In this document: positions 32,600-41,684 of the stretch, piece after piece
Position numbering within the stretch: position 1 is the stretch's first letter
How the letters are laid out: each line of letters starts with the position of its first letter
Assembly (NCBI RefSeq): GCF_002849595.1
Contig: NZ_NRQR01000015.1
Location: 1-64,000 of the forward strand
Length of the DNA: 64,000 bases
DNA from: Luteimonas rhizosphaerae
Lineage (GTDB): Bacteria; Pseudomonadota; Gammaproteobacteria; Xanthomonadales; Xanthomonadaceae
Direction: 5' to 3'
The notes under the pieces: generated by a model
Seen by the model: the letters and a program-made list of their open reading frames with translations, nothing else
What the model was told of the DNA's origin: nothing
Database searches by the model: none
Position numbers and translations under genes: made by a program

Positions 32600-34879
32600 T
32601 CAGCGGGGCTGCAGGGTCACCGTATCGACGACCCACATCGTCGGTCGCGTGTCGCCGGTGAAAGTCAGGCACAGGTCGGTCGCCTCGGGGGATGCGAGCG
32701 CGGACGTGTCGATCGGCGTGCGCAGGGTCAGGAAGCCGTCCGCATCGGGCGCGGCCGGCAGCGGCAGCGTCGCCAGCACCGGTCCCGTGCAGCCGGCCGC
32801 CTGCACGACGAGTTCGCCATGCGCGGTCGTGGCCGGCAGGAACGTGCGGTGCGGTTCGTCGTGGGCCAGCTGGAAGTAGTACGGCATGCGCCCGGCGCGG
32901 ATCTCCAGCCCGCCGATGTCGCCGAGGTCCGCCTGCGGCCACAGCCAGCAGGGGTAGAAGATCGTGACGTTGAAGATCGCGCGCTCGCCGCGCAGCGGGC
33001 CGTCGTCCTCGAGCCGCAGCAGCAGGCGGCCCGTGTCCGGGCAGGTGGCCAGGTCGTCGTCGCGGCGGGTCAGCAGCGTCGTCGCATCGAACGCGTGGCG
33101 GCGCGCCGCCGCGAGCGGCGCGCCATCCGAGAACGCCGCCGCGCGGATGTCGGCCGGCAGGCGCACTACGAACGGCGCCTCGTAGCGCGGCGAGCTCGCG
33201 TGCGGCGCGCTGCCGTCGGTCGTGTAGTGCACCGGATAGCCGAGCGGGTTGCGCAGCGTCACCTGCGCGGGGCCGGCGCGACGGTCGCCGTCGATGTCCG
33301 CCAGCGCCTGGAACGGCGTCTGCGCATAGCCCGTGCCCATCGCCGTCGACCACGCACGTTCGGCCAGCGCGGCCAGGCGCGGGAACATGTGGTGCTGCAG
33401 GCGTTCGAACGTGCGCGTGTGCTCGGTCCACAGGTTCGCCTGCACGCCGAGGATGTGGTGATGCAGAGCGGCGGGCAGGGCCGCCGGCACCGGTTCGAAG
33501 TCGTAGACCTGCCGCAGCGTGACCATCGCCGGACGGCCCGGCGGCTCGTCCGGCGCGTCGGTCTGCAGGTAGTCGAGGTAGAGATCCGAAGACGGCGTCA
33601 TCACCACGTCGTGGCCCTGGCGCGCGGCGTCGAGCCCGCCGTCGATGCCGCGCCACGACATCACCGTGGCCTCGGCCGGCAGGCCGCCTTCGAGGATCTC
33701 GTCCCAGCCGATCAGGCGCCGGTCGTGCGCGACCAGGAATCGCTCCATGCGCTTGATGAAATGGCTCTGCAGTTCGGCCTCGTTGCGCACGCCGAGCTCG
33801 CGCATGCGTTGCTGGACGCGCGGTGACGCTTCCCACTGGTCCTTGACCGCCTCGTCGCCGCCGACGTGCACGTAGGTGCCGGGGAACAGGTCGACGACTT
33901 CGGCCAGCACGTTCTCCAGGAACGTGAAGGTGGATTCCTCGACGTTGAACAGCGTCCGGTTGACGCCCCATTCGTTGAGCACCGGCACCGGCGTGTCGAG
34001 CACGCCGAGTTCGGGATACGCGGCGACCGCGGCCTGCGCGTGGCCCGGGCCGTTGATTTCCGGTACCACGGTGATGTGCCGCGCCGCGGCGTAGGCGACG
34101 ATGTCGCGGACCTGGTCCTGGGTGTAGAAGCCGCAGTAGGGCACCGGCGCGCCGGTCTGCGGATCGATGCCGCCGTCGCCCGCCGGCAGGCGGCAGCCGC
34201 CGACGCCGGTCAGGCGCGGGTAGCGCTTGATCTCGATGCGCCAGCCCTGGTCGTCGGTCAGGTGCCAGTGGAAGACGTTGAGCTTGTGCAACGCCATCGC
34301 ATCGAGCACCTGCTTGATCTCGTCGACGCTCTGGAAATGCCGGGCCGAGTCGAGCATGAAACCGCGCCAGCCGAACCGCGGTGCGTCCTCGATGCGCGTG
34401 GCCGGCAGCGTCGGCGTGGCGCCATCCACCTGGGCGACCAGCTGCCATAGCGTGACCGCGCCGTAGAACAGGCCGCGCTCGTCGGACGCGCGCACCGAAA
34501 CGCCGTTCGGGGTGATGTCGAGGACGTAGCCTTCCGCGTGCTGCGGCGAGGCGGCGGCGTCGAGTGCGAACGTGATCGCGGGGGACGCGCCGTGGCCGGC
34601 GGTCCCTGTCTGCAGGCGCAGCCCGTTCGAGGTCGCAACGACACCGGCGAAGTGCTGCGCGACACGGCGGGCGGCGTCGCTCTCGGCCCGCAGCGGCGTA
34701 GCCGACGTCAGCGCGAATCCGCCATCACCCGCGACGAGGTGCGCCGGCGCCGGAATCAATGCCGGCACGAGGACGACGGGTGGCGGTGCCTGCGGGCGGG
34801 GCGTGCAGGCCGCCAGTGCCGCGAGGGCGGCGAAGACCAGCGAGACGGCAGCGGTACGACGGAACGGACGAGCACTCAT
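32600..34879 (-). CDS. GH20 beta-N-acetylhexosaminidase, lipoprotein
   Basis: 759-aa exported enzyme that removes terminal GlcNAc from chitooligosaccharides or glycans. The lipobox LAAC (Cys at about 25) suggests a membrane-anchored lipoprotein. Family landmarks are GWRGFMLDSARHFQSVDEIK, NVFHWHLTDDQGWRIEIK, PEINGPGHAQAA, the catalytic Asp-Glu pair in HVGGDEAVKDQWEAS and VMSWRGIDGG. A chitobiase-like C-terminal part includes PVHYTTDGSAP. A segment after AWSTAMGT looks shortened relative to relatives (see findings). It is the last of the leftward glk-TonB receptor-GH20 series, so it supplies GlcNAc to the nag pathway. Confidence 0.93.
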   Translation of the reverse strand: MSARPFRRTAAVSLVFAALAALAACTPRPQAPPPVVLVPALIPAPAHLVAGDGGFALTSATPLRAESDAARRVAQHFAGVVATSNGLRLQTGTAGHGASPAITFALDAAASPQHAEGYVLDITPNGVSVRASDERGLFYGAVTLWQLVAQVDGATPTLPATRIEDAPRFGWRGFMLDSARHFQSVDEIKQVLDAMALHKLNVFHWHLTDDQGWRIEIKRYPRLTGVGGCRLPAGDGGIDPQTGAPVPYCGFYTQDQVRDIVAYAAARHITVVPEINGPGHAQAAVAAYPELGVLDTPVPVLNEWGVNRTLFNVEESTFTFLENVLAEVVDLFPGTYVHVGGDEAVKDQWEASPRVQQRMRELGVRNEAELQSHFIKRMERFLVAHDRRLIGWDEILEGGLPAEATVMSWRGIDGGLDAARQGHDVVMTPSSDLYLDYLQTDAPDEPPGRPAMVTLRQVYDFEPVPAALPAALHHHILGVQANLWTEHTRTFERLQHHMFPRLAALAERAWSTAMGTGYAQTPFQALADIDGDRRAGPAQVTLRNPLGYPVHYTTDGSAPHASSPRYEAPFVVRLPADIRAAAFSDGAPLAAARRHAFDATTLLTRRDDDLATCPDTGRLLLRLEDDGPLRGERAIFNVTIFYPCWLWPQADLGDIGGLEIRAGRMPYYFQLAHDEPHRTFLPATTAHGELVVQAAGCTGPVLATLPLPAAPDADGFLTLRTPIDTSALASPEATDLCLTFTGDTRPTMWVVDTVTLQPR

Positions 34880-35009
34880 GCGGACGACCTTGCGATGCGG
34901 TGACGGGTCGCGACCGCCGGTCCGCGCACGGTGGCGCGGGCCGCGCGGACGCGCGAGGCGGGGCCCGTGCCCGGCATGCGCACCGGGCACGGACACGCCG
35001 CCGGCGTGC

Positions 35010-37721
35010 TCAGAACTTGAAGCGGAAGTTGAGGTAGTACTGCCGGCCGTTCGAGTAGAACGCGTACGGCAGGAAGCCCGCGTCGGTCTCGGTGTAGTAC
35101 TTGTGGTCGGGGTTGTTGAGGTTCAGACCTTCCAGCGTCACGGTCATCCAGTCGCTGACCTTGTACCCGAGGGATGCCGACAGGGTGCCGAAGTCGTCCT
35201 GGTAGAACGCGTCGGTGCGACTGACGCCGGCGTAGAACGCGTCGCGGAAGGTGTAGCTCAGGCGCGCGTTGAACCGCTCGTTCTCGAAGTAGCCCGACAG
35301 GTTGTAGGTGTTCTCGGACGTGCCGTTCAAGGGCCGGCCGCCTTCGGCGCTGCCGTCGGCGTAGGTGTAGTTGGCCGCGACGCCGAAGTTCTCGCCGATC
35401 GGCTGTTCGTAGGTCAGCTCCACGCCCTGCACCTTGCCGTCGCTGTTGACCGGCGTGGAGACCTGGTAATCCGCGTAGACGTCCTGCCCGGCCTCGATGC
35501 TCGCGGCCTGGTCCTTGAACTGGATGATGGCGGTGCCGAAGTTGATGTAGTCGTCCAGCTCCATCCGGAACAGGCTCGCCGCCAGCAGCGCGCGCGGTGC
35601 GAAATACCACTCCAGCGACACGTCGACGTTGGTCGAGACGATCGGGTCGAGATAGGGATTTCCGCCGCTGCCGGTGTGGGTGAGATCGTCGAGCGCCAGC
35701 GTGCCCGACAGCGCCGAGAAGTCCGGCCGGGTCATCGTCTGCGAAGCGCCGAAACGCGCGACCAGGTCGTCGCGGAGGTCGAGTTTCAGGTTCAGGCTGG
35801 GCAGCAGCTTGCTGTAGTTGTTCTCGTCCTGGACCGGCAGGTAGGCGCCGAAGTCCGAGCCGGTGATCGCGCCCGGCACGTCGTCGGGCGCGGCGACGGC
35901 CTGGTTGTAGCGGACATCGGTATCGGTCTGGACGTAGCGCAGGCCGAGGTTGCCGCTCCAGCGGTCGCCGGCGAAGTTGGCCTGGACGTACGCGGCCGAG
36001 ACCGCTTCCTTGACCCCGTAGACACCGGAGAAATCGAAGCGTCCGACCGGATCGCGGTTGGCGAACTGGGCGTTGAGAGCGGCCAGCTGTTCGGGCGTGT
36101 AATACCAGATGCCGCCCGGCACGCTGCCGCCGACGCCGTTGCCGAAGTCGCCGGGGAACTGCCCGCCGGGCGCCGGATAGGCGTCGATGTTCTGCCAGTC
36201 GCTGGCCCAGTTCGGGCCTTGGCCGATCTGCCGGTCGTTGCGGCGCTCGTGCTCGGCGTAACGCACGCCGACATCGAGCGTCGACAGCACGCCACCGAAG
36301 TACAGCTCGCCGTCGGCCGAGAACCAGTCCTCGTCGTCGCGCACGTCGATCGCCTGCCCGCCGAAGATCCAGCCGAACTGCGGCAGGTGTTCGCCGGCGC
36401 TGTTGTCGCCGCCGAGCGACCAGTTGATCGGCGTGCCCAGCCCGCCCATCTGCCAGCTGGCGCCCGCATTGCCGGCGACGCCGGTTTCGATCACGTCCTG
36501 GGTCGGGCTCGTGCCGCGGCCACGGGTGCTGCCGGCCTGCAGCTTGACGCCGAAACTGTCGCTGGCCTGCCAGTCGGCATCGAGCGTGACGAACCGGGAT
36601 TCCGAGCCCGCGCCCGGGCGCGAGATCATGTCGTAGACGCCGTAGGGCGTGATGCTGTCGGCGCCGGTCACCGGCGCGTAGACCGCTTCGGTCAGCACGC
36701 CGTCGCGGACCACGTAGCCCGGCTGCGGCGCGCGAGTGTTGACGAACTGGCTGCCCCACATCATGTAGTTGCGGTTGTAGTTGTCGGCTTCCAGCTTGGA
36801 GTAGAACGCGTTGAGGCCGAGGGTCAGGCTGTCGGTCGCGCGCACCTCGATGTCGAGGACGCCGCCCTTGCGCTCGCGTTCCTGCTCGAACAGCACCGCG
36901 CCGAGCAGGTTGGGATAGAGCACGCCGGCGAGGTCGGGATTGGTGGCCACGACCGGCGCATCGTCGGCGATGACGCCGTAGCCGCCGACCACTTCCTGTC
37001 CGTCGCGGCGCAGGTTCCGCTTCTGGTAGAAGCCCTGGACCATGACTCCGACGTTGCCGGCGTCGTTCTTCCAGTTGAACAGTGCGCTGACCTGCGGATC
37101 GGTCTCGCCGGGCAGGTCCGAATGCACCGCGCCGACCGAGGCCTCGGCGGTGAACGGCTCGGCGAACTGCAGCGGGCTGCGGGTGATGATATTCACCGAA
37201 CCCGCGGTGCCGCCTTCGACCAGCTTGGCCTGGGAGCTCTTGTAGACCACGACCTGGTCGACGATCTCGGCCGGCAGCAGCGAGTAGCTGACGCTGCGCC
37301 CGACGTTCGCCGTCTGGCTGAGCACGAACCAGTCGCCGGTGCCGATGGTGTGACCGTTGACGAGGGTCTGGGTGAGGCTCGGATTGGTGCCGCGCAGGCT
37401 GACACGGTCGGCCTCGTCGAAGCCGCCTTCGCTGGCGCTCGACGAACTGATGTTGACGCCCGGCAGGCGCTGCAGCGCATCGGCGACGTTCTTGGCGGGC
37501 AGCTTGCCGATGTCTTCGGCGGAGACCGCCTCGACGTGGGACTCGGCCTCGCGCTTGGTGTCGAGCGACTTCTGCAGGCTGCCGCGGATGCCGGTCACGA
37601 TGACGCGGTCGAGTTCCGTGGCCGCCTCGCCCTGGGGCGCGGCCTGCTGCGCCTGGGCCTGGAGGGAGACGCACAGGCCCAGGGTGATTGCGGCCGAAAG
37701 CACTGATTTGCGGTAGTTCAT
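35010..37721 (-). CDS. TonB-dependent receptor, GlcNAc/chitooligosaccharide locus
   Basis: 903-aa outer-membrane receptor. The signal peptide ends ...SLQAQA. A TonB-box-like region (ELDRVIVTGIRGSLQKSL) leads into the plug (NVADALQRLPGVNIS, VSLRGTNPSLTQTLVNGH, VVYKSSQAKLVEGGTAGSVNI), and a 22-strand barrel ends in YYLNFRFKF. The ATG at 37721 is preceded by GGGGA at 8 bases. It belongs to the large xanthomonad type of receptors found in carbohydrate-utilisation loci. Its place between glucokinase and the GH20 hexosaminidase points to uptake of GlcNAc oligomers. The ligand is inferred. Confidence 0.93.
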   Translation of the reverse strand: MNYRKSVLSAAITLGLCVSLQAQAQQAAPQGEAATELDRVIVTGIRGSLQKSLDTKREAESHVEAVSAEDIGKLPAKNVADALQRLPGVNISSSSASEGGFDEADRVSLRGTNPSLTQTLVNGHTIGTGDWFVLSQTANVGRSVSYSLLPAEIVDQVVVYKSSQAKLVEGGTAGSVNIITRSPLQFAEPFTAEASVGAVHSDLPGETDPQVSALFNWKNDAGNVGVMVQGFYQKRNLRRDGQEVVGGYGVIADDAPVVATNPDLAGVLYPNLLGAVLFEQERERKGGVLDIEVRATDSLTLGLNAFYSKLEADNYNRNYMMWGSQFVNTRAPQPGYVVRDGVLTEAVYAPVTGADSITPYGVYDMISRPGAGSESRFVTLDADWQASDSFGVKLQAGSTRGRGTSPTQDVIETGVAGNAGASWQMGGLGTPINWSLGGDNSAGEHLPQFGWIFGGQAIDVRDDEDWFSADGELYFGGVLSTLDVGVRYAEHERRNDRQIGQGPNWASDWQNIDAYPAPGGQFPGDFGNGVGGSVPGGIWYYTPEQLAALNAQFANRDPVGRFDFSGVYGVKEAVSAAYVQANFAGDRWSGNLGLRYVQTDTDVRYNQAVAAPDDVPGAITGSDFGAYLPVQDENNYSKLLPSLNLKLDLRDDLVARFGASQTMTRPDFSALSGTLALDDLTHTGSGGNPYLDPIVSTNVDVSLEWYFAPRALLAASLFRMELDDYINFGTAIIQFKDQAASIEAGQDVYADYQVSTPVNSDGKVQGVELTYEQPIGENFGVAANYTYADGSAEGGRPLNGTSENTYNLSGYFENERFNARLSYTFRDAFYAGVSRTDAFYQDDFGTLSASLGYKVSDWMTVTLEGLNLNNPDHKYYTETDAGFLPYAFYSNGRQYYLNFRFKF

Positions 37722-37886
37722 GGTGGTCCCCATCGCTGATGTAAGTGGCGCCGTGGCGGACCCGTGCCGCCGCGGCGTGCCTGTACCGGCGTCACCCGAA
37801 CCGCGGTGTCGCGTGTCGCGTTGGCCAGCGCTGTCGCGCCACCCGCACGCAGGTCCTTCCCCGACCTTCCGCGCGCCGGCGGCGCG

Positions 37887-38903
37887 TCAGTCGTGCTGCC
37901 CGAGATACCAGCTGGCCGCGCCTATGACGCCCAGCTGCCCGTGCTCGACCAGCCGCACGGGAATACGTTCGAGCGCCTCGCGCATCGGTCCCTTGTTGAG
38001 GAACCGCGCGACGAACGCGCTCTGCATCAGGTAATCGCGGATCTGCGGCAGGATGCCCCCCGCCAGATAGATGCCGCCGTGCACGCCGTAGAGCAGCGCC
38101 ATGTCGCCGACGGTGCTGCCGAGCAGGCCGCAGAACGCGTCCAGGCTCTCGCGCGCCAGTGCATCCCCGCCCTGCATCGCCGCGGCCGTGACCTCGTCGG
38201 GCGCCGCGTGCACCGGCGTCCGGCCGTGCAGTGCGCACACCGCGCGGTAGAGGTTCATCAGGCCCGGACCCGACAGCGCGTGTTCGATCGGCACGTGGTT
38301 GCGGCCACGCTGCAGTTCGCGCAGCAGCGCCATCTCGTGATCGGTGCCGGTCGTCAGCGCGGCCTGGCCGGCTTCCGTCGCCAGCACCACCGGCCCGTGC
38401 GCGGTGGGGATGCGCACCGCCGCGCCGAGACCGGTGCCCGGCCCGACGATCAGCATCGGCCCGGGCTGTGCGATGTCGGGCCCGGTCAGGCGCAGCACCT
38501 CGCTGCCGTCGACCTGCGCCGCGGCGTGGGCGACGGCCTCGAAATCGTTGACCAGGCGGAAGCGACGGAACCCGAGCCGCACGCGGGTCTCTTCCAGCGA
38601 GAGCGGCCACGGCAGGTTCGCGGTGATGACGGTGCCGTCCTCGAGCGCGTAGCCGGCGCTGGCGATCGCACCGGCATCGACGCGCGGGCCCGGCAGGGCG
38701 GCGAGGAAGTCCTCGATGATGTCGGCCAGGCCCGCGTGCTCGGCGCAGACGTACTTGCGGTACTCGAGCACGCGCACCGGATGCGCGGCATCGCCCGTGG
38801 CCTCGACCAGGCCGATGCGCACGTGGGTGCCACCGACGTCGGCGGCGATGAACGGCGCGTGCGGCGTCGGCGTGCGGGACTGCGGAAGAGAGGATGCGAC
38901 CAC
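37887..38903 (-). CDS. glk: Glucokinase (Glk family)
   Basis: 338-aa sugar kinase: ADVGGTHVRIGLVEAT (phosphate-1 loop), LPWPLSLEETR, LVNDFEAVAHA, GPGTGLGAAVRI, ATEAGQAAL and GGIYLAGGILPQI. It is the Glk rather than the ROK type. The start is set at the GTG at 38903 because GGAG stands 5 bases upstream; an ATG at 38930 is in frame but has no such site. In this locus it probably phosphorylates intracellular GlcNAc (or glucose from it), since no NagK-type kinase is present. It is the first gene of the leftward arm and is divergent from nagP. Confidence 0.9.
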   Translation of the reverse strand: MVASSLPQSRTPTPHAPFIAADVGGTHVRIGLVEATGDAAHPVRVLEYRKYVCAEHAGLADIIEDFLAALPGPRVDAGAIASAGYALEDGTVITANLPWPLSLEETRVRLGFRRFRLVNDFEAVAHAAAQVDGSEVLRLTGPDIAQPGPMLIVGPGTGLGAAVRIPTAHGPVVLATEAGQAALTTGTDHEMALLRELQRGRNHVPIEHALSGPGLMNLYRAVCALHGRTPVHAAPDEVTAAAMQGGDALARESLDAFCGLLGSTVGDMALLYGVHGGIYLAGGILPQIRDYLMQSAFVARFLNKGPMREALERIPVRLVEHGQLGVIGAASWYLGQHD

Positions 38904-38973
38904 GGAAGCTCCGGGAGGGAAGGGCGCCATACGATGACAGCCACCACCAGACGGCTCGACTCTCGACGTTTAA

Positions 38974-38987
38974 TGACAACGATGTCA
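38974..38987. promoter_or_regulatory. Predicted LacI-family operator, glk side
   Basis: TGACAACGATGTCA: near-perfect palindrome with one mismatched pair and a central CG, as LacI-family operators have. It overlaps a perfect leftward TTGACA hexamer. Confidence 0.6.
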
Positions 38988-39019
38988 ACGGGCAAACCGA
39001 AAATGTTGTTCTGACCTGC

Positions 39020-39040
39020 TGCATTCGTCACACGAATGCA
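39020..39040. promoter_or_regulatory. Perfect 21-base palindrome, candidate operator
   Basis: TGCATTCGT-CAC-ACGAATGCA: 9-bp arms around a 3-base centre in the A+T-rich part of the glk/nagP region. It is unlike the TGACAACG sites and could serve a second regulator. It is not followed by a T-run, so termination is unlikely. Confidence 0.55.
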
Positions 39041-39206
39041 ACAATCTCGAAGAGAAGGCGGAAATTAGCCATCCGACGCGGTTAATAACCAGTGTCCGGG
39101 CCGGTCATCGTCATGGCGCGCAGGACTTTGTGACGCGCTGCAGCAGGATTTCTGCCGGGTCTCTGCGGCATGATCGACACGCCGGATGGTGTCCGGTGAT
39201 GTTCTA

Positions 39207-39220
39207 TGACAACGTTGGTA
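39207..39220. promoter_or_regulatory. Predicted LacI-family operator, nagP side
   Basis: TGACAACGTTGGTA contains the perfect core palindrome CAACGTTG and shares TGACAACG with the site at 38974. It overlaps the candidate -10 TATGAC of nagP. Confidence 0.55.
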
Positions 39221-39221
39221 C

Positions 39222-39244
39222 CGGATGTCCGACGACGACATCCG
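39222..39244 (+). other. Stem-loop in the nagP 5' leader
   Basis: CGGATGTC-N7-GACATCCG, 8-bp perfect arms, 42 bases before the nagP start. It may stabilise the leader or affect translation. It is not near the Shine-Dalgarno (39273-39277) and has no T-run. Confidence 0.4.
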
Positions 39245-39285
39245 CTGCAGGTTCCGTCTCTGTCCGCACCACGGGAGCGCACCAG

Positions 39286-40581
39286 ATGTCCGCGATCGCC
39301 ACACCGCACGTCCGCCCGAGCCACGCGAGTTCGATCGCGATCATGGGCCTGCTGTTCTTCATCATCGGGTTCTTCACCTGGATCAACGGCCCCCTGATCA
39401 CCTTCGTGCAGCTCGCTTTCGAGCTCGACGAGGTCAACGCCTTCCTGGTGCTGATGGTGTTCTACCTCTCGTACTTCTTCCTTGCGCTGCCGTCGGCATG
39501 GGTACTGCGCCGCACCGGCATGAAGAAGGGGCTCGCGCTGAGCCTGTTCGTGATGGCCTGCGGCGCGATGCTGTTCGGCGAGTTCTCCACCCAGCGCTGG
39601 TATCCGGGCGCGCTGTCGGGGCTGTTCGTCATCGGCGGCGGCCTCGCGCTGCTGCAGACCGCGGTCAATCCCTACATCAGCATCCTCGGCTCGATCGACA
39701 GCGCCGCGCAGCGCATCGCGCTGATGGGCATCTGCAACAAGTGCGCCGGCATCCTCGCGCCGATCGTGCTCGGCACCGTGGTGCTGCACGGCATCGGTGA
39801 TCTCAGTGCGCAGGTCGCGGCGGCCGACGCGGTGCAGCGCGCGCAACTGCTGGATACGTTCGCGGCGAAGATCCACACGCCGTATCTGGTGATGGCGGGC
39901 GTGCTGATGCTGGTCGCGGTCGGCGTGCTGCTGTCGCCGCTGCCCGAGCTCAAACCCGCCGACGCCAACGCGTCGGGTGACGCCGCCGGCACGCCGTCGC
40001 GCGGCATCTTCCAGGTGCCGCACCTGTGGCTGGGCGTGCTGTGCCTGTTCGTCTACGTCGGCGTCGAGGTGATGGCCGGCGATGCGATCGGCACCTACGG
40101 CAACGGCTTCGGCCTGCCGCTGGACCGCACCAAGTTCTTCACCTCGTTCACCCTGGGCGCGATGCTGCTCGGCTACGTCGTCGGCCTCGTGGCGATCCCG
40201 CGCTTCATCAGCCAGGAACACTACCTCGGCGTGTCGGCGGTGCTCGGCATCGTGTTCACCATCGGCGCCTTCCTCACCCACGGCTACGTGTCGGTCGGCT
40301 TCGTCGCCGCGCTCGGCTTCGCCAACGCGATGATGTGGCCGGCGATCTTCCCGCTGGCGATCAAGGGCCTGGGGCGGCTGACCGAAACCGGCTCGGCGCT
40401 GCTGATCATGGGCATCGCCGGCGGCGCGATCATCCCGCAGGCGTTCGCGGTGCTGAAGCAGCATTACGACTTCCAGCTGGTGTTCCTGGCGCTGACCTTG
40501 CCCTGCTATCTCTACATCCTGTACTTCGGCCTGCGCGGGCATCGCGCCGGGCGCGCGCCGGCGCGAACCGGGCGATCATGA
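39286..40581 (+). CDS. nagP: N-acetylglucosamine permease NagP (FHS family, MFS)
   Basis: 431-aa twelve-helix transporter of the fucose/glucose-galactose:H+ symporter group. Landmarks are MGLLFFIIGFFTWINGPLITF, LALLQTAVNPYISILG (the family's NPY(I/V) motif), YVGVEVMAGDAIGTYG and NAMMWPAIFPLAIKGLGR. GGGAG precedes the ATG by 8 bases. In xanthomonads and Shewanella a permease of this type imports GlcNAc across the inner membrane. Its position, with the LacI regulator, nagB-II and nagA behind it, supports the same role here. Confidence 0.93.
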   Translation: MSAIATPHVRPSHASSIAIMGLLFFIIGFFTWINGPLITFVQLAFELDEVNAFLVLMVFYLSYFFLALPSAWVLRRTGMKKGLALSLFVMACGAMLFGEFSTQRWYPGALSGLFVIGGGLALLQTAVNPYISILGSIDSAAQRIALMGICNKCAGILAPIVLGTVVLHGIGDLSAQVAAADAVQRAQLLDTFAAKIHTPYLVMAGVLMLVAVGVLLSPLPELKPADANASGDAAGTPSRGIFQVPHLWLGVLCLFVYVGVEVMAGDAIGTYGNGFGLPLDRTKFFTSFTLGAMLLGYVVGLVAIPRFISQEHYLGVSAVLGIVFTIGAFLTHGYVSVGFVAALGFANAMMWPAIFPLAIKGLGRLTETGSALLIMGIAGGAIIPQAFAVLKQHYDFQLVFLALTLPCYLYILYFGLRGHRAGRAPARTGRS

Positions 40582-40607
40582 CCGCCTGAGCCTCCGGAAC
40601 CCGCCCC

Positions 40608-41684
40608 GTGCGCAAACCCACCATCAAGGATGTCGCCGAGCGCGCGAAGGTCTCGCTGAAGACCGTCTCGCGCGTGATCAACAACGAACCGTCGGTGCTG
40701 CAGGCGACGCGCGCACGCGTGCTGCATGCGATCGACGAGCTCGACTACGAGCCCGATCCGTCCGCGCGCAACCTGCGCAGCGCGACCTCGTTCGTCATCG
40801 GCCTGATCTACGACAACCCGAATCCGTACCACATCATCGGCGTGCAGAACGGCGTGCTGGCGGCCTGCCGCGAGACCGGCTTCGGCCTGCAGATCCATCC
40901 CTGCGATGCGAGCTCGCCGCTGCTGGTCGAGGAACTGGTCGACTTCGTGCGCCGCTCGCGCCTGGCCGGCCTGGTGCTGACCGCGCCGATGTCCGAGCGT
41001 CGCGAACTCATCGATGCGCTGGCCGCGCGCGACATCCGCCTGGTGCGGATCATCGCGGCGACCGAGGATCCCGGCGACGGGCATCCCTGCGTGTTCGTCG
41101 ACGATCGCGACGCGGCCTACGAGATCACCGAGCACCTGGTCCAGCTCGGCCACCAGCGCATCGGGTTCCTGTGGGGCGGGGCGCAGCACCATTCCAGCGG
41201 CGAGCGGCATGCCGGCTACGAGGCCGCGCTGAAGGACTATGGCATTCCGCACGACAAGCACCTGGTGATTCCCGGCGACTACACCTTCGACGACGGCTTC
41301 CGCGGCGCGCGCCGGCTGCTGGCGCTGCGCGATCCGCCGACGGCGATCTTCGGCTCCAACGACGAGATCGCGGCCGGCGTGCTCGCCGCGGCGAAATCGG
41401 CGGGCATGAACGTGCCCTACGACCTGTCGATCGCCGGCTTCGAGGACAGCCCATTCTCGCGCCAGTCGTGGCCGGCGCTGACCACCGCCAAGCAGGCGAC
41501 CGAGGACATCGCGCGGCATGCGGCGCGGATGCTGATCGCCAGCCTGCGCGAGGAGACCGATCCGGTCGCCGCGCAGGCCACCCACAACCAGGGCTTCGTG
41601 CCGCAGCTGGTGGTGCGCGGCTCCACCGCGCCCGTGCGCCCGCGCCCGTCCGCCCCGAGGAGCGACGATGCAGCCACCGGATGA
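40608..41684 (+). CDS. LacI-family transcriptional regulator of the GlcNAc locus
   Basis: 358-aa repressor. The N-terminal helix-turn-helix and hinge are typical: PTIKDVAERAKVSLKTVSRVINNEPSVLQATRARV, then LDYEPDPSARNLRSA. The periplasmic-binding-protein-like core includes GLIYDNPNPY, HLVQLGHQRIGFL and the late FGSNDEIAAGVLAAA. It starts with GTG at 40608, and its end overlaps the start of nagB-II by 17 bases. Xanthomonads control GlcNAc use with LacI repressors called NagR and NagQ; which of the two this matches cannot be told here. The TGACAACG sites before glk and nagP are its likely targets. Confidence 0.92.
   Translation: MRKPTIKDVAERAKVSLKTVSRVINNEPSVLQATRARVLHAIDELDYEPDPSARNLRSATSFVIGLIYDNPNPYHIIGVQNGVLAACRETGFGLQIHPCDASSPLLVEELVDFVRRSRLAGLVLTAPMSERRELIDALAARDIRLVRIIAATEDPGDGHPCVFVDDRDAAYEITEHLVQLGHQRIGFLWGGAQHHSSGERHAGYEAALKDYGIPHDKHLVIPGDYTFDDGFRGARRLLALRDPPTAIFGSNDEIAAGVLAAAKSAGMNVPYDLSIAGFEDSPFSRQSWPALTTAKQATEDIARHAARMLIASLREETDPVAAQATHNQGFVPQLVVRGSTAPVRPRPSAPRSDDAATG

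Larger units (their letters stand above)
38904..39285. promoter_or_regulatory. glk/nagP divergent control region
   Basis: 382 gene-free bases between the two arms of the GlcNAc locus, markedly richer in A+T than the surroundings. It holds two TGACAACG sites, a 21-base perfect palindrome and a stem-loop in the nagP leader, each listed separately. A TTGACA (read leftward 38988-38983) overlaps the first TGACAACG site, and a TATGAC (39205-39210) overlaps the second. That is the geometry expected for repression by the LacI-family regulator encoded after nagP. Confidence 0.65.

Noticed and set aside
39020..39040. Intrinsic terminator
   Set aside because: The palindrome has a 3-base centre, no T-run on either side, and lies in a promoter region between divergent genes.
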